DNA of 64,000 bases from Thioclava nitratireducens (GCF_001940525.2 NZ_CP019437.1:1710501-1774500), one strand, 5' to 3'. Counted from the first letter of the stretch, positions 30,769 to 42,819 are shown. Made by a program: numbers and translations. Notes: generated by a model not told the origin, from the sequence alone.

Positions 30769-31539
30769 TCAGAACCGGTCCTTGCGGGCGCGGGCTTCGG
30801 TGAAAACCTCGACGGGTGACGCGCTCTCGGGCAGGCCGAGCGCGTCGCGCAGTTGCGGATCGGTGCCGCGCAGGAACGGGTTGGTGGTCTTCTCAAGTGC
30901 CAGTTCGACCGGAACGGTGGGCCGGGACTGGGCGCGGGTGGCGCGAACATCTTCCATCCGCGCAAGAAGGTTCGGATTCTCCGGCTCGATCGAGAGCGCA
31001 AAGCGACCGTTCGCCTCGGTATATTCGTGCCCCGAACAGACCAGTGTATCGTCGGGCAGTTCGCAGAACCGGCTCAGCGTGTCGAACATCTGTTGCGCCG
31101 AGCCTTCGAAGAGCCTTCCGCAGCCCCAGCTCATCAGGCTGTCGCCGGAGAACAGCAGGCCGCCTTCGGGGAAGTAATATGCGATATGGCCGACCGTGTG
31201 GCCGTCAGCGGCAAGAATTTCGACATGCTCCATCCCGATCGCGAGTTTCTCGCCCGGCGAGACCTCCTGATCGAGCTTGGGCAGGCGATGCGCATCCGCC
31301 TTGGCCCCGACGATTTTCGCCCCCGTCGCCGCCGACAACGCCTGAACGCCGTCGATGTGATCGGCGTGGTGATGTGTCAGCAGGATGAGATTCGCTTTCC
31401 AGCCCCGTTCGTTCAGCGCCTTCAGGATCGGAGGCGCTTCTGGAACGTCGATCACGGTGGTTGTGTCCGTCGCCGCCTCATGCACGACATAGGCATAGTT
31501 GTCGGAGAGGCAGGGAATGATGAGAAGCTCAACGGCCAT
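30769..31539 (-). CDS. gloB: Hydroxyacylglutathione hydrolase (glyoxalase II)
   Basis: A 256-residue zinc hydrolase of the metallo-beta-lactamase fold that cleaves S-lactoylglutathione to lactate and glutathione, completing methylglyoxal detoxification. The binuclear metal motif LTHHHADHIDG is present, with later ligands in DGHTVGHI, LFSGDSLMSWGCGRLFEG (aspartate ligand) and CSGHEYTEAN. Length is typical (about 255). It is divergent from the methyltransferase gene with a 62-base gap. Confidence 0.97.
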   Translation of the reverse strand: MAVELLIIPCLSDNYAYVVHEAATDTTTVIDVPEAPPILKALNERGWKANLILLTHHHADHIDGVQALSAATGAKIVGAKADAHRLPKLDQEVSPGEKLAIGMEHVEILAADGHTVGHIAYYFPEGGLLFSGDSLMSWGCGRLFEGSAQQMFDTLSRFCELPDDTLVCSGHEYTEANGRFALSIEPENPNLLARMEDVRATRAQSRPTVPVELALEKTTNPFLRGTDPQLRDALGLPESASPVEVFTEARARKDRF

Positions 31540-31601
31540 GGTGTTTTCTACCGCTTTGATTATCTTGGAACATAGCTAAGCCGAAGGAAGCGAAAGGCGC
31601 A

Positions 31602-32360
31602 ATGCATCTCGACGTACTCGACCTGCGGAATTTCTACTACCGGACGCAGCTAGGCCGCGCGGCGCAGCGGGCAATCCGGGACCGGGTTGTTTCGATGTGG
31701 CCCGCGACGGGGCCGCAGATGGCGGGGCTCACGGTGGCGGGCTACGGCTTCGCGGTGCCGCTGCTGCGTCCTTACCTGGAGCCCGCGCGCCGGGTGATCG
31801 GCTTGATGCCGGCAGAGCAGGGCGTGATGCCGTGGCCAGCGGGCATGCCCAATGTCTCTGTCCTGTGCGACGAGGCGCGCTGGCCGCTGGAGACGGGCCG
31901 GGTGGATCGGCTGATCGTGATGCATGGGCTGGAGACCTCGGACAATTCCGAGGCCCTGATGCAGGAATGCTGGCGGGTGCTGGGCCCGGGGGGCAGGGCG
32001 ATGTTCATCGTTCCGAACCGGGCCGGGCTCTGGGCGCCGCGCGAAGCCACGCCCTTCGGCTTCGGCAAGCCCTACACTCTGGGGCAGCTCGACCAGCTCG
32101 CGCGCCGTTCCGGCTTCGTGCCCGAACGTCATACCGGTGCGCTCTATATCCCGCCGAGCCATCGCCGCTTCTGGCTGCGCTCGGCCGCTATGTGGGAACG
32201 CGTGGGCACCAAGGCCGCCGGCGTGCTGGCCGCCGGGGTGGTGATGCTCGAGGTCTCCAAGCAAGTCCATGCGCGCCGCGATTCAGGTCTGGGCGCGCGC
32301 GTGCGCAAGCCGCTTTCGATTCTCGAAGGGGCGGTGAAGCCGGCGACGGACCCGGTTTGA
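31602..32360 (+). CDS. Class I SAM-dependent methyltransferase domain protein
   Basis: A 252-residue protein. The central part resembles the Methyltransf_11 fold: [19 protein letters not shown] stands at the SAM-loop position but lacks the canonical GxGx[33 protein letters not shown] is the typical motif IV-V region, and [13 protein letters not shown] is the next strand. The protein is conserved next to gloB in Rhodobacterales as I recall. The substrate is unknown; the altered SAM loop means activity should not be assumed. The C-terminal 60 residues are basic and probably outside the fold. Confidence 0.85.
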   Translation: MHLDVLDLRNFYYRTQLGRAAQRAIRDRVVSMWPATGPQMAGLTVAGYGFAVPLLRPYLEPARRVIGLMPAEQGVMPWPAGMPNVSVLCDEARWPLETGRVDRLIVMHGLETSDNSEALMQECWRVLGPGGRAMFIVPNRAGLWAPREATPFGFGKPYTLGQLDQLARRSGFVPERHTGALYIPPSHRRFWLRSAAMWERVGTKAAGVLAAGVVMLEVSKQVHARRDSGLGARVRKPLSILEGAVKPATDPV

Positions 32361-32762
32361 GCGAGAGTTAACGCCTCGCGCGCGGCAGAACGTCGCCGCG
32401 CAGCACTCAGGTTCGCGTACCGCCCCGGGGCGCAACTCTCGGTCCCCCGCCGCAGGTGCGGAATAATTATCCGACAACCAACGCGCATTGAGGTGAATCA
32501 CTTCCGCACAGCGATCCGTGACCGAGCGCTCCAAATTCCTGTTAGCGCCCACAAAATCCTCCTCTTCCTGTCACCTTCCCGCGACGAAGGGCATATTGGG
32601 GGGCTTCTGCTCACATTCTCGTGCTCAAGACGGTTGCGAGGGGGGGATTGCTCTGCTAGTGACCTCCCCGATAAGCGGCGCGGAGGGCATGTCTCAAGCG
32701 CGCCGGGGGAGCGCCCCAAGGCCTGTTCCGGGTCGGGGCAAAAAAGCATCGGAAGGGTGGAC
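32361..32762 (+). other. 402-base intergenic region upstream of the atp operon
   Basis: I see no convincing gene in this stretch between the methyltransferase stop and atpH. Its middle is less GC-rich than the neighbours (around 32461-32590) and is likely to hold the regulatory region of atpHAGDC. The best promoter candidate lies at 32634-32662. The last 100 bases would be transcribed leader. Confidence 0.5.
32634..32662 (+). promoter_or_regulatory. Candidate promoter of the atpHAGDC operon
   Basis: TTGCGA at 32634-32639 followed after 17 bases by TAGTGA at 32657-32662 (or after 16 by CTAGTG). The spacer includes a seven-G run. It is about 100 bases before the atpH GTG and is the only reasonable -35/-10 pair I found in this gap. 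Confidence 0.4.
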
Positions 32763-33323
32763 GTGTCCGAACCAGCTTCGATTTCCGCAAGCATCGCCGG
32801 CCGCTATGCGCTGGCCATTTTTGAACTCTCGCGCGAAGAAAATGCCCTCGCCGCGCTCGAAGCCGATGTCTCCGCGCTGTCGGAGGCGCTGGCGGGCTCT
32901 GCCGAGCTGCGTGAGGTGATCGCATCGCCGGTCTACACGCGCGACCAGCAGGCAGCCGCGATTGGCGCTCTGGCGGGGAAAATGGGTCTGTCGGACCCGA
33001 TGTCTAATGGCCTGCAGCTGATGGGTGCCAAGCGTCGCCTCTTCGTGCTGCCGCAGCTTCTCAAGGCGCTGTCGGACCTGATCGCGGACGAGAAGGGCGA
33101 AGTGACCGCCGATGTCACCTCGGCCAACGAGCTCAGCGCCGCACAGGCCAAGAAACTCGCCGAAGTGCTGAAGAACCAGACGGGCAAGACCGTCAAACTG
33201 AACACCGCCGTCGATGAAAGCCTCATCGGTGGCATGATCGTAAAGCTGGGCTCGCGGATGGTCGACACGTCGATCCGTTCGAAGCTCGCTTCTCTCAAGA
33301 ACGCCATGAAAGAGGTCGGATAA
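32763..33323 (+). CDS. atpH: F1F0 ATP synthase subunit delta
   Basis: A 186-residue OSCP/delta subunit that links F1 to the peripheral stalk. The N-terminal helical domain (SASIAGRYALAIFELSREENAL) and the C-terminal signature (LIGGMIVKLGSRMVDTSIRSKLASLK) are typical. The start is a GTG giving MSEPASIS; an alternative GTG at 32757 is in frame and would add two residues. GGAAGGG lies at 32751-32757. The frame is open far upstream, but that part has no homology. It is the first gene of the F1 operon; the F0 genes are not in this window. Confidence 0.95.
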   Translation: MSEPASISASIAGRYALAIFELSREENALAALEADVSALSEALAGSAELREVIASPVYTRDQQAAAIGALAGKMGLSDPMSNGLQLMGAKRRLFVLPQLLKALSDLIADEKGEVTADVTSANELSAAQAKKLAEVLKNQTGKTVKLNTAVDESLIGGMIVKLGSRMVDTSIRSKLASLKNAMKEVG

Positions 33324-34853
<1,530 letters not shown>

Positions 34854-34874
34854 TTGGCCTGAAAGGACAGGGAC

Positions 34875-35753
34875 ATGCCCAGCCTTAAGGACCTCAAAAA
34901 CCGGATCGGAAGCGTCAAGAACACGCGGAAGATCACCAAGGCGATGCAAATGGTCGCCGCCGCGAAACTCCGCCGCGCCCAAGAGGCGGCGGAGGCTGCG
35001 CGCCCCTATGCCGAGCGGATGCACTCCGTGATGGCCGGGCTCGCGGCCTCGGTGCAGGGATCGGACAATGCGCCGCGCCTGCTCTCGGGGACCGGTTCGG
35101 ACCGGGTGCAGCTTCTGGTGGTCATGACCGCCGAACGCGGCCTGTGCGGTGGCTTCAACGCCAATATTGCGAAGCTCGCGCGCCAGACGGCTGACAAGCT
35201 GCTGGCCGAGGGCAAAGAGGTGAAGATCATCACCGTCGGCAAGAAAGGCCGCGATGCGCTGCGCCGTGAATACGGTCAGTACTTCATCGGCCATGTCGAT
35301 CTGAGCGACGTCAAGCGCCTGAGCTATGACGACGCGCAGAAGATCGCCCGCGACCTGATCGGCCGCTTCGACAAGGGCGAGTTCGACGTTGCGACGATCT
35401 TCTTCTCGCTCTTCGAGAGCGTGATCGCGCAGCGCCCGACCGCGAAGCAGATCATCCCCGCTTCCTACGAACCGGAAGAGGGCGAAGAAACGCCGAGCGT
35501 GAATTACGACTACGAACCCAGCGAGACGCAGATCCTCACCGACCTGCTGCCGCGTGGGGTCGCGACGCAGATCTTCACGGCTCTGCTGGAGAACGGTGCC
35601 TCGGAACAAGGTGCGCGGATGTCCGCGATGGACGCTGCGACGCGCAATGCGGGCGAAATGATCGACAAGCTGACGATCGAATACAACCGCACGCGCCAGG
35701 CCGCGATCACCAAGGAACTCATCGAAATCATTTCGGGCGCCGAGGCGCTCTGA
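34875..35753 (+). CDS. atpG: F1F0 ATP synthase subunit gamma
   Basis: The 292-residue central rotor shaft of F1. The N-terminal coiled-coil helix ([22 protein letters not shown] split over the first 25 residues) and the C-terminal helix ([21 protein letters not shown]) are the conserved ends, and [14 protein letters not shown] is the family motif. It starts 21 bases after atpA with AAAGGACAGGG as ribosome site. Confidence 0.98.
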   Translation: MPSLKDLKNRIGSVKNTRKITKAMQMVAAAKLRRAQEAAEAARPYAERMHSVMAGLAASVQGSDNAPRLLSGTGSDRVQLLVVMTAERGLCGGFNANIAKLARQTADKLLAEGKEVKIITVGKKGRDALRREYGQYFIGHVDLSDVKRLSYDDAQKIARDLIGRFDKGEFDVATIFFSLFESVIAQRPTAKQIIPASYEPEEGEETPSVNYDYEPSETQILTDLLPRGVATQIFTALLENGASEQGARMSAMDAATRNAGEMIDKLTIEYNRTRQAAITKELIEIISGAEAL

Positions 35754-37193
<1,440 letters not shown>

Positions 37194-37202
37194 GGAGGCA
37201 TT

Positions 37203-37604
37203 ATGGCCGACACGATGCAATTCGATCTCGTTGCGCCCGAGCGCAAGCTGGCCTCGGAAGAGGCGGCGGTCGAGGTCATGGTGCCCGGCGCGGATGGTGA
37301 CCTCACGGTCATGCCGGGCCACGCCCCGATGCTGACCACGCTGCGTCCGGGAAAGCTGACCATGGTGACGCGGTCGGCAACCCAGAGCTACGCGGTGACG
37401 GGTGGCTTCGCCGAGATCACCCCAGAGGGGATCACGGTTCTGGCCGAACGTTCGCTGCCTGCGGAAGAGTTCACCAAGGAAGTGCACGAGCGCCTCATCG
37501 AGGAAGCCCGTCGCATCCATGACGAGGCGCATCCTTCGGTGGCCGACATGACCGCGAAGCTTCTGGCCGACATGGAGGCCCTCGGCTCGCATATGCTGGG
37601 CTGA
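37203..37604 (+). CDS. atpC: F1F0 ATP synthase subunit epsilon
   Basis: A 133-residue subunit of the rotor that also restrains ATP hydrolysis. The N-terminal beta-sandwich is clear (FDLVAPERKLASEEAAVEV, PGADGDLTVMPGHAPMLT). The C-terminal helical hairpin is present but short, as in other alphaproteobacteria. AAGGAGG lies 4-10 bases before the ATG. It is the last gene of the operon, with a strong terminator 23 bases after the stop. Confidence 0.97.
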   Translation: MADTMQFDLVAPERKLASEEAAVEVMVPGADGDLTVMPGHAPMLTTLRPGKLTMVTRSATQSYAVTGGFAEITPEGITVLAERSLPAEEFTKEVHERLIEEARRIHDEAHPSVADMTAKLLADMEALGSHMLG

Positions 37605-37626
37605 GAGCTTTCGCGATAAGATTTAG

Positions 37627-37653
37627 AAAGCCCCGGTTTTCCCGGGGCTTTTT
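37627..37653 (+). terminator. Rho-independent terminator of the atp operon
   Basis: A 10-bp stem (37627-37636 with 37642-37651), a loop of five bases, and a T run (37649-37653) on the plus strand, 23 bases after atpC. Confidence 0.9.
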
Positions 37654-37710
37654 ATTGCCTGCAGTTCGGGTAAGCTCTGCCTCAGGTTGAAAGGAAAAGG
37701 CCCTCTCGCG

Positions 37711-38061
37711 ATGATCACGATCGAAAGCCACCGTCTGGGAATGCAACGCGGCTCGCTCGTGCTGTTCTCCGATTTTCAGGATGGCGGCGCCATGTGGACG
37801 GGCGAGGGCCCGCGCGAGTTGCGCAAGAAGGTCGCCTTCCCCGAGCCGTTCCGCGCGACCCCGATGGTGCAGGTCTCCCTGTCGATGTGGGACGTGGACA
37901 GCAAGCACAATTCGCGGATGGATATCTCGAGCGACGGCGTCACGCCCGAGGGCTTCGTGATCGTCTTTCGCACCTGGGGGGACAGCCGCGTGGCACGTGT
38001 GCGTGCCGACTGGCTGGCGTTGGGCGGGGTCTCGCATGAGGATGATTGGGATATCGACTGA
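37711..38061 (+). CDS. H-type lectin domain protein
   Basis: A 116-residue protein. The pattern KVAFPEPFRATPMVQVSLSMWDVD followed by FVIVFRTWGDSRVARVRADWLALG matches the H-type lectin fold known from snail agglutinins and discoidins (six-stranded beta sandwich binding GalNAc-like sugars). It has no signal peptide, so the protein would be cytoplasmic unless exported in another way. A ribosome site AAAGGAAAAGG lies well upstream of the ATG. It is transcribed on its own between two terminators; its role in bacteria is not established. Confidence 0.85.
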   Translation: MITIESHRLGMQRGSLVLFSDFQDGGAMWTGEGPRELRKKVAFPEPFRATPMVQVSLSMWDVDSKHNSRMDISSDGVTPEGFVIVFRTWGDSRVARVRADWLALGGVSHEDDWDID

Positions 38062-38083
38062 GCCGCGTCGATAAGGCCGATGA

Positions 38084-38113
38084 AAAACGCCCCGCCGATC
38101 GGCGGGGCGTTTT
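38084..38113. terminator. Bidirectional terminator between the lectin gene and mmsA
   Basis: A perfect 30-base palindrome with a GC-rich core (CGCCCCGCCGA and its complement) flanked by AAAA and TTTT, so it forms a stem followed by T residues on both strands. It serves the lectin gene (+) and mmsA (-), which converge here. Confidence 0.9.
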
Positions 38114-38157
38114 CCTATGTGTGGGGGAGGGCGGTTCGCAAACCGCCCGTCTCAAGA

Positions 38158-39660
38158 TCAGTCGAGCGCTTTGAAGTTGAGCGCTGCGCCTTCGTCCTTG
38201 ATGCCCGAGAACCAGCGCGCCGTGACGGTCTTGGTCTTGGTGTAGAAGCGGAAGGCGTCCGGGCCGTACTGGTTGAGGTCGCCGAAGGCCGACTTCTTCC
38301 AGCCGCCGAAGGTGTAGTAGCTCAGCGGAACCGGGATCGGGAAGTTGATGCCGACCATGCCGACATTGACGTTCGCCGCGAAGTCGCGAGCCACGTCGCC
38401 ATCGGCGGTGTAGATCGCGGTGCCGTTGCCATAGGGGTTGTCGACCACCAGATCGAGCGCCTCGTCATAGGACTTCGTGCGCACCATCGAAAGGACCGGG
38501 CCAAAGATTTCCTCTTTGTAGATGTCCATGTCGGGGGTGACGTTGTCGAAGAGCGACGGGCCGACGAAGAAGCCGTCCTCATAACCCTGCAGCGAGAAGT
38601 CGCGGCCATCGACCACGAGGTTCGCACCCTGCTCGACACCCGAATTGATGAGCGACTTGATCCGCTCCTGCGCCTGCTTGGTGATGACCGGACCGTAGTC
38701 CACGTCGTCGCCGCCGGTATAGGGGCCGACTTTCAGCTTCTCGATTTTCGGCACGAGACGCTCGACCAGCGCATCCGCCGTGCCGTCACCCACCGGAACC
38801 GCAACCGAAATCGCCATGCAGCGCTCGCCAGCGGCGCCGTAGCCCGCGCCGATCAGCGCGTCGGCGGCCTTGTCCATGTCCGCATCGGGCATGATGATCA
38901 TGTGGTTCTTCGCACCGCCGAAGCACTGCGCGCGCTTGCCGTTGGTGGCGGCGCGACCGTAGATGTATTGCGCGATCGGGGTCGAGCCCACGAAGCCAAC
39001 GCCCTGGATCGTCTCGTGATCGAGGATCGTGTCCACAGCTTCCTTGTCGCCGTTGACGACTTGCAGCACGCCATCGGGAAGACCGGCTTCCTGCGCCAGT
39101 TCAGCGAGCATGATCGCCGTGGTCGGCACGCGCTCGGACGGCTTGAGGATCATCGCGTTACCGGCCGACAGCGCCGGGCCCATCTTCCAGAGCGGGATCA
39201 TGGCGGGGAAGTTGAACGGCGTGATACCGGCCACGACGCCCAGCGGCTGACGCATCGAGTAGAGGTCGATACCGGGGCCCGCGTCGCCCGTGTATTCGCC
39301 CTTGAGCATCGCCGGCGCGCCCATGCAGACCTCGATCACTTCGAGGCCACGCTGCACGTCGCCCTTAGCGTCGGGGATGGTCTTGCCGTGCTCTTTCGAC
39401 AGAGCCTCGGCGAGCTTGTCCATGTCGCGTTCGATCAGCTGACCGAATTTCATCATCACGCGGGCGCGGCGCTGCGGGTTGACCTTCTGCCACTCCAGCT
39501 GCGCTTTCGCGGCGTCCGCGATCGCTGCGTCGAGCTCGGCCGGGGTGGCCAGTGCGACCTTGGCGATCTGCTCGCCGGTAGCGGGGTTGAAGACTTCGCC
39601 GAAGCGGCCCGAAGTGCCCGCAACGCGCTTGCCGTTGATCCAGTGACCGATTTCTTCCAT
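38158..39660 (-). CDS. mmsA: CoA-acylating methylmalonate-semialdehyde dehydrogenase
   Basis: A 500-residue NAD-dependent aldehyde dehydrogenase that converts methylmalonate semialdehyde (and malonate semialdehyde) with CoA to propionyl-CoA (acetyl-CoA), in valine, inositol and pyrimidine breakdown. The cofactor segment GITPFNFPAMIPLW is at about residues 145-158 and the catalytic Cys281 lies in GERCMAIS. The absence of the glutamate base seen in ordinary aldehyde dehydrogenases is a feature of this family. GGAGGAG is just before the ATG. A LysR-type gene is divergent, 115 bases away. Confidence 0.96.
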   Translation of the reverse strand: MEEIGHWINGKRVAGTSGRFGEVFNPATGEQIAKVALATPAELDAAIADAAKAQLEWQKVNPQRRARVMMKFGQLIERDMDKLAEALSKEHGKTIPDAKGDVQRGLEVIEVCMGAPAMLKGEYTGDAGPGIDLYSMRQPLGVVAGITPFNFPAMIPLWKMGPALSAGNAMILKPSERVPTTAIMLAELAQEAGLPDGVLQVVNGDKEAVDTILDHETIQGVGFVGSTPIAQYIYGRAATNGKRAQCFGGAKNHMIIMPDADMDKAADALIGAGYGAAGERCMAISVAVPVGDGTADALVERLVPKIEKLKVGPYTGGDDVDYGPVITKQAQERIKSLINSGVEQGANLVVDGRDFSLQGYEDGFFVGPSLFDNVTPDMDIYKEEIFGPVLSMVRTKSYDEALDLVVDNPYGNGTAIYTADGDVARDFAANVNVGMVGINFPIPVPLSYYTFGGWKKSAFGDLNQYGPDAFRFYTKTKTVTARWFSGIKDEGAALNFKALD

Positions 39661-39738
39661 GAGACGCTCCTCCTACAGATAATCTTGGCTTGAGCGCACT
39701 CTAGCCTTGCGAAAATGAGCATAAAAGAGGAAGTAGCT

Positions 39739-39763
39739 CAAAAGCGTTTTGCGTTTTTGCAAA
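39739..39763. promoter_or_regulatory. Overlapping inverted repeats in the mmsA-LysR intergenic region
   Basis: Two perfect dyads overlap: CAAAA-GCG-TTTTG at 39739-39751 and TTTGC-GTTTTT-GCAAA at 39748-39763. They sit 13-37 bases before the regulator ATG, where an autoregulatory LysR operator would be expected, and their arms share the TTTTGC core. Confidence 0.5.
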
Positions 39764-39775
39764 GAAGGGCGTGGT

Positions 39776-40675
39776 ATGGATTGGGACGATCTGCGGATTT
39801 TCCTTGCCGTCGCGCGGGCCGAGAGCCTGTCGGGTGCGGGGCGGCGATTGAAGCTGGACGCGGCCACCGTGGGGCGTCGGATCGCGCGGCTCGAAGAGGG
39901 GATGGGCGCGAAGCTTTTCGTGAAATCGCCGCAGGGCTATGCGCTTTCCGAGTCCGGGGATCGGCTCCTGCCGCATGCCGAAGCGGCGGAGCAGGTCTTT
40001 GCGGGCGCGGACGAGGAAATGTCCGGGATCGCGGGCCAGTTGACCGGCCAGCTGAGGATCGGCGCGCCCGATGGCTGCGCGAATTACCTTCTGCCGCAGG
40101 TCTGCGCGAAGATCGCCGAAGAAAATCCGGGGCTGGAGATTCAGGTCGTCGCCCTGCCGCGCGTCTTCAACCTCTCGAAGCGTGAGGCGGATATGGCGAT
40201 CGCGGTGTCGCGCCCGACGGCGGGCCGTCTGACCGTGCAAAAATTGAGCGATTATCATCTCAGCCTCGCCGCCCATCGCGACTATCTCGCGAAAGCGCCG
40301 CCAATTACCTGCAAGGAGGATCTCCGTCATCACCGGATGATCGGCTACATCCCCGACATGATCTTCGACAAGGAACTCGACTATTTCGCCGAGACCGAGG
40401 CAGAGGTGATGGGGCTCGCCTCGAACTCGGCGGCGGTGCAGACGCGGATGATCGAGGCAGGTGCGGGTGTGGGGATCGTGCATGATTTCGCGCTTCCCTT
40501 CGCCCCCGGGGTGCAGCGGGTGCTGGGTGGCGAGATCCGGCTCAACCGCGCCTTTTGGTTGATCCGCCACGCCGACGATCGCCGTTCCGAGCGATTGACG
40601 CGCTTCGCGGAGGCGCTGGGGCAGGGGCTTCGCGACGAGGTCGCACGGCTCGAACACGCTGCGGTTGAAATATAA
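39776..40675 (+). CDS. LysR family transcriptional regulator
   Basis: A 299-residue regulator. The N-terminal winged helix (WDDLRIFLAVARAESLSGAGRRLKLD split, then ATVGRRIARLEEGMGAKLF) is typical, followed by an effector-binding domain from about residue 90 (GQLRIGAPDGCANYLLPQVCAKI). The ATG at 39776 starts with MDWDDL and has GAAGGG 6-11 bases upstream; the open frame extends a little further. Divergent placement to mmsA suggests it controls that gene, with the dyads in the gap as operator. The inducer is unknown. Confidence 0.93.
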   Translation: MDWDDLRIFLAVARAESLSGAGRRLKLDAATVGRRIARLEEGMGAKLFVKSPQGYALSESGDRLLPHAEAAEQVFAGADEEMSGIAGQLTGQLRIGAPDGCANYLLPQVCAKIAEENPGLEIQVVALPRVFNLSKREADMAIAVSRPTAGRLTVQKLSDYHLSLAAHRDYLAKAPPITCKEDLRHHRMIGYIPDMIFDKELDYFAETEAEVMGLASNSAAVQTRMIEAGAGVGIVHDFALPFAPGVQRVLGGEIRLNRAFWLIRHADDRRSERLTRFAEALGQGLRDEVARLEHAAVEI

Positions 40676-40764
40676 CTGTTGGCCCCGTGAACCGCAAAGC
40701 CGTTGACAAATCTATGAAAGCAGTGGGACGCTCGAGTCTACACGACCTTTTCAGGGAGACGTCG

Positions 40765-41199
40765 ATGCAGGTGATGCAGATTCTCAAGAACAAGGGCGAG
40801 ATGGAAATTTTTACCGTCGCCCCGGACATGAAGCTGAGCGAGGTAATCGCCAAGCTGGCCTCGAAACGCATCGGTGCGGTGATCGTCTCGCAGGATGGTG
40901 AAACCGTGGACGGGATCGTCTCGGAGCGCGATGTCGTGCGCGAGATCGCCAAGCGCGGTGCGGAGTGTCTGGTGATGACGGCCGCGGATGTCATGACCCG
41001 TGACGTCAAGCACTGCGCCCCGATGGACAGCACTGAAGAGGTGATGAGCCTGATGACCGAGGGCCGTTTCCGCCACATGCCGGTGCGCGAAAATGGCAAG
41101 ATGGTCGGTGTGATCTCGATCGGCGACGTGGTCAAGGCGCGCCTGAACGAGCTTCACATGGAGAAAGAGTCGCTTCAGGGCATGATCATGGGCAACTGA
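40765..41199 (+). CDS. CBS domain protein
   Basis: A 144-residue protein made almost entirely of two CBS repeats (MEIFTVAPDMKLSEVIAKL with GIVSERDVVRE, and VMTRDVKHCAPMDSTEEVM with GVISIGDVVK). Such stand-alone pairs bind AMP, ATP or related ligands and act as energy sensors on partner proteins. ATG 40765 is preferred: GGGAG at 40754-40758 is 6 bases upstream, and a longer frame back to 40687 has no site. It follows the LysR gene by 89 bases. Confidence 0.92.
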   Translation: MQVMQILKNKGEMEIFTVAPDMKLSEVIAKLASKRIGAVIVSQDGETVDGIVSERDVVREIAKRGAECLVMTAADVMTRDVKHCAPMDSTEEVMSLMTEGRFRHMPVRENGKMVGVISIGDVVKARLNELHMEKESLQGMIMGN

Positions 41200-41289
41200 T
41201 GCCGCATTGCAGCACCTTCCCGCTTGCATTTGATTGCGCAATATAGTTGCGTGCGCTGAGCTTTTTGGCGGGCGACGAGGGAGGATGCC

Positions 41290-41787
41290 ATGCGGATCGG
41301 TCTTTACCCCGGAACTTTCGATCCGGTCACGCTGGGTCACCTCGATATTATCGAGCGCGCGATGGCTCTGGTGGATCGGCTCGTGATCGGGGTCGCGATC
41401 AACCGTGACAAGGGGCCGCTTTTCCCGCTCGAGGAACGCGTCGCCATGCTCCAGGAAGAATGCGCCAAGATCACCGACCGCCGCGGCGGCGAAATCGTCG
41501 TGCATCCTTTCGAAAACCTGCTGATCGATTGCGCCAAGGATGTCGGTGCGTCCGTGATCGTGCGCGGGCTGCGTGCGGTGGCCGATTTCGAATACGAGTT
41601 CCAGATGGTCGGAATGAACCGCGCGCTCGATTCCTCGGTCGAGACGGTGTTCCTGATGGCCGATGCGCGGCGGCAGGCGATTGCTTCGAAACTGGTGAAG
41701 GAAATTGCGCGGCTCGACGGGGATGTTTCGAAATTCGTCACCCCCGCCGTGCGCGATGCCTTGATCAAGGCTTACGCCAACCGCTGA
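41290..41787 (+). CDS. coaD: Phosphopantetheine adenylyltransferase
   Basis: A 165-residue nucleotidyltransferase that makes dephospho-CoA from 4'-phosphopantetheine and ATP. The HxGH-type motif is GTFDPVTLGHLD at residues 9-20, and the KMSKS-like region is degenerate as usual (ADARRQAIASKLVKEIA). Length is typical (160-170). A GGGAGG ribosome site lies 4-9 bases before the ATG, and a TATAGT element lies about 45 bases upstream. The stop codon abuts the stop of the convergent YfdX gene with no base between. Confidence 0.97.
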   Translation: MRIGLYPGTFDPVTLGHLDIIERAMALVDRLVIGVAINRDKGPLFPLEERVAMLQEECAKITDRRGGEIVVHPFENLLIDCAKDVGASVIVRGLRAVADFEYEFQMVGMNRALDSSVETVFLMADARRQAIASKLVKEIARLDGDVSKFVTPAVRDALIKAYANR

Positions 41788-42579
41788 TCAGCCTTTCGAG
41801 GCTGACTTGCCGGATTGCTGCGATTTCTGCTGCATCTGGGTGCTGCCGCTCGCATTCGCCGAGGCTTTGGCGGCGTTGCCCGCCTGCTGCGGCAGGTTGT
41901 CGAGCCCCCATTGATCGATCACGACGGAATCCTCGACGCCTTTCAGCGCGAGGTTCGCCTCGTAGTAATTGCCCGATTTGATCAGCTTGGACGCATCCTG
42001 CAGATGGGTGAGCGAAGACTTCGCGGGCACCAACGCCGCCGAGATCGACACATCGATATCGTTATCCTTCAGCGTCTTGGCCGCCGCCTTCGCATTGCCT
42101 TTCGCCATCTGCTGATTGGCCTTGCCGACTGCCTTCTGGTTCTCCGGCGTCACGGTGAAGCTCTCGCCAAGCGCGATGGAGCTGTCGAAGGGCAGGTAGG
42201 TCACGCCTTTCGTGCCAGCCTTCGAGGGCACGCCCCATTGGCTCTCGGCTTTCTCGGCGGCCTGCATTTTCGCAGTGGCGTCCTTGGTCATCTTCGTCGC
42301 CATGTCGGTATTGCCGTCGAAGATCGCCAGCCGCGCGGCGCGTACTTCGCGCATCGCGGTGTAGGCGTCGTCGACCGTGGTCAGCAATTCCTTGTCGGTA
42401 GAACTCGCCGTGGTCTGCGAAACCGCGTCATTGCTTTGGCTCTGGCTGCTCTGGATCGCGCTCCCCCCGGAATTGCTGTTGGAATTCGTCGTGGCCGCGG
42501 AGGCCATCTCGAAGCCTGCGGGACCCGCGATCAGCGCGGAGGAGAGGGCGAGGGCGAGGAATTTCTTGCTGCGTTCCAT
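41788..42579 (-). CDS. Secreted YfdX family protein
   Basis: A 263-residue protein with a signal peptide (MERSKKFLALALSSALIAG, cleavage near ASA) followed by a Ser/Asn/Gln-rich linker and a helical YfdX domain (VDDAYTAMREVRAARLAIFDG, YYEANLALKGVEDSVVIDQW). YfdX proteins have been linked to acid and stress response in enterobacteria, but the role is poorly defined. The start at 42579 has GGGA upstream and gives the signal peptide; the frame is open 34 codons further. The C-terminus is again Gln/Ser-rich. Confidence 0.88.
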   Translation of the reverse strand: MERSKKFLALALSSALIAGPAGFEMASAATTNSNSNSGGSAIQSSQSQSNDAVSQTTASSTDKELLTTVDDAYTAMREVRAARLAIFDGNTDMATKMTKDATAKMQAAEKAESQWGVPSKAGTKGVTYLPFDSSIALGESFTVTPENQKAVGKANQQMAKGNAKAAAKTLKDNDIDVSISAALVPAKSSLTHLQDASKLIKSGNYYEANLALKGVEDSVVIDQWGLDNLPQQAGNAAKASANASGSTQMQQKSQQSGKSASKG

Positions 42580-42752
42580 GGGATATTCCCTTTCGTGATG
42601 GGGTTCAGCTAAGGCGGAGCCGCCGGGCGGCGCGCTCCATGACCCTGAAACGTCCCCGATTTCAAAGGGTTCTATCACCACACATCAAGGCTCACGGCGC
42701 GCCCGAGAGGGGCCGTGCGCCCTCCGTGAGCCGTGTGTGAGAAGTGAACGCG

Positions 42753-42781
42753 AAAAGGGCGGCCCAACTTGGACCGCCCTT
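42753..42781 (-). terminator. Rho-independent terminator after gap
   Basis: An 8-bp stem (42755-42762 with 42774-42781), extended by two pairs past a C-A mismatch, with a five-base loop. On the minus strand it is followed by TTTT (AAAA at 42753-42756), 39 bases after the gap stop. Confidence 0.8.
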
Positions 42782-42819
42782 CGTCATCTTCGCCTTGCCG
42801 GGGCAGCACCCCGCTCACG

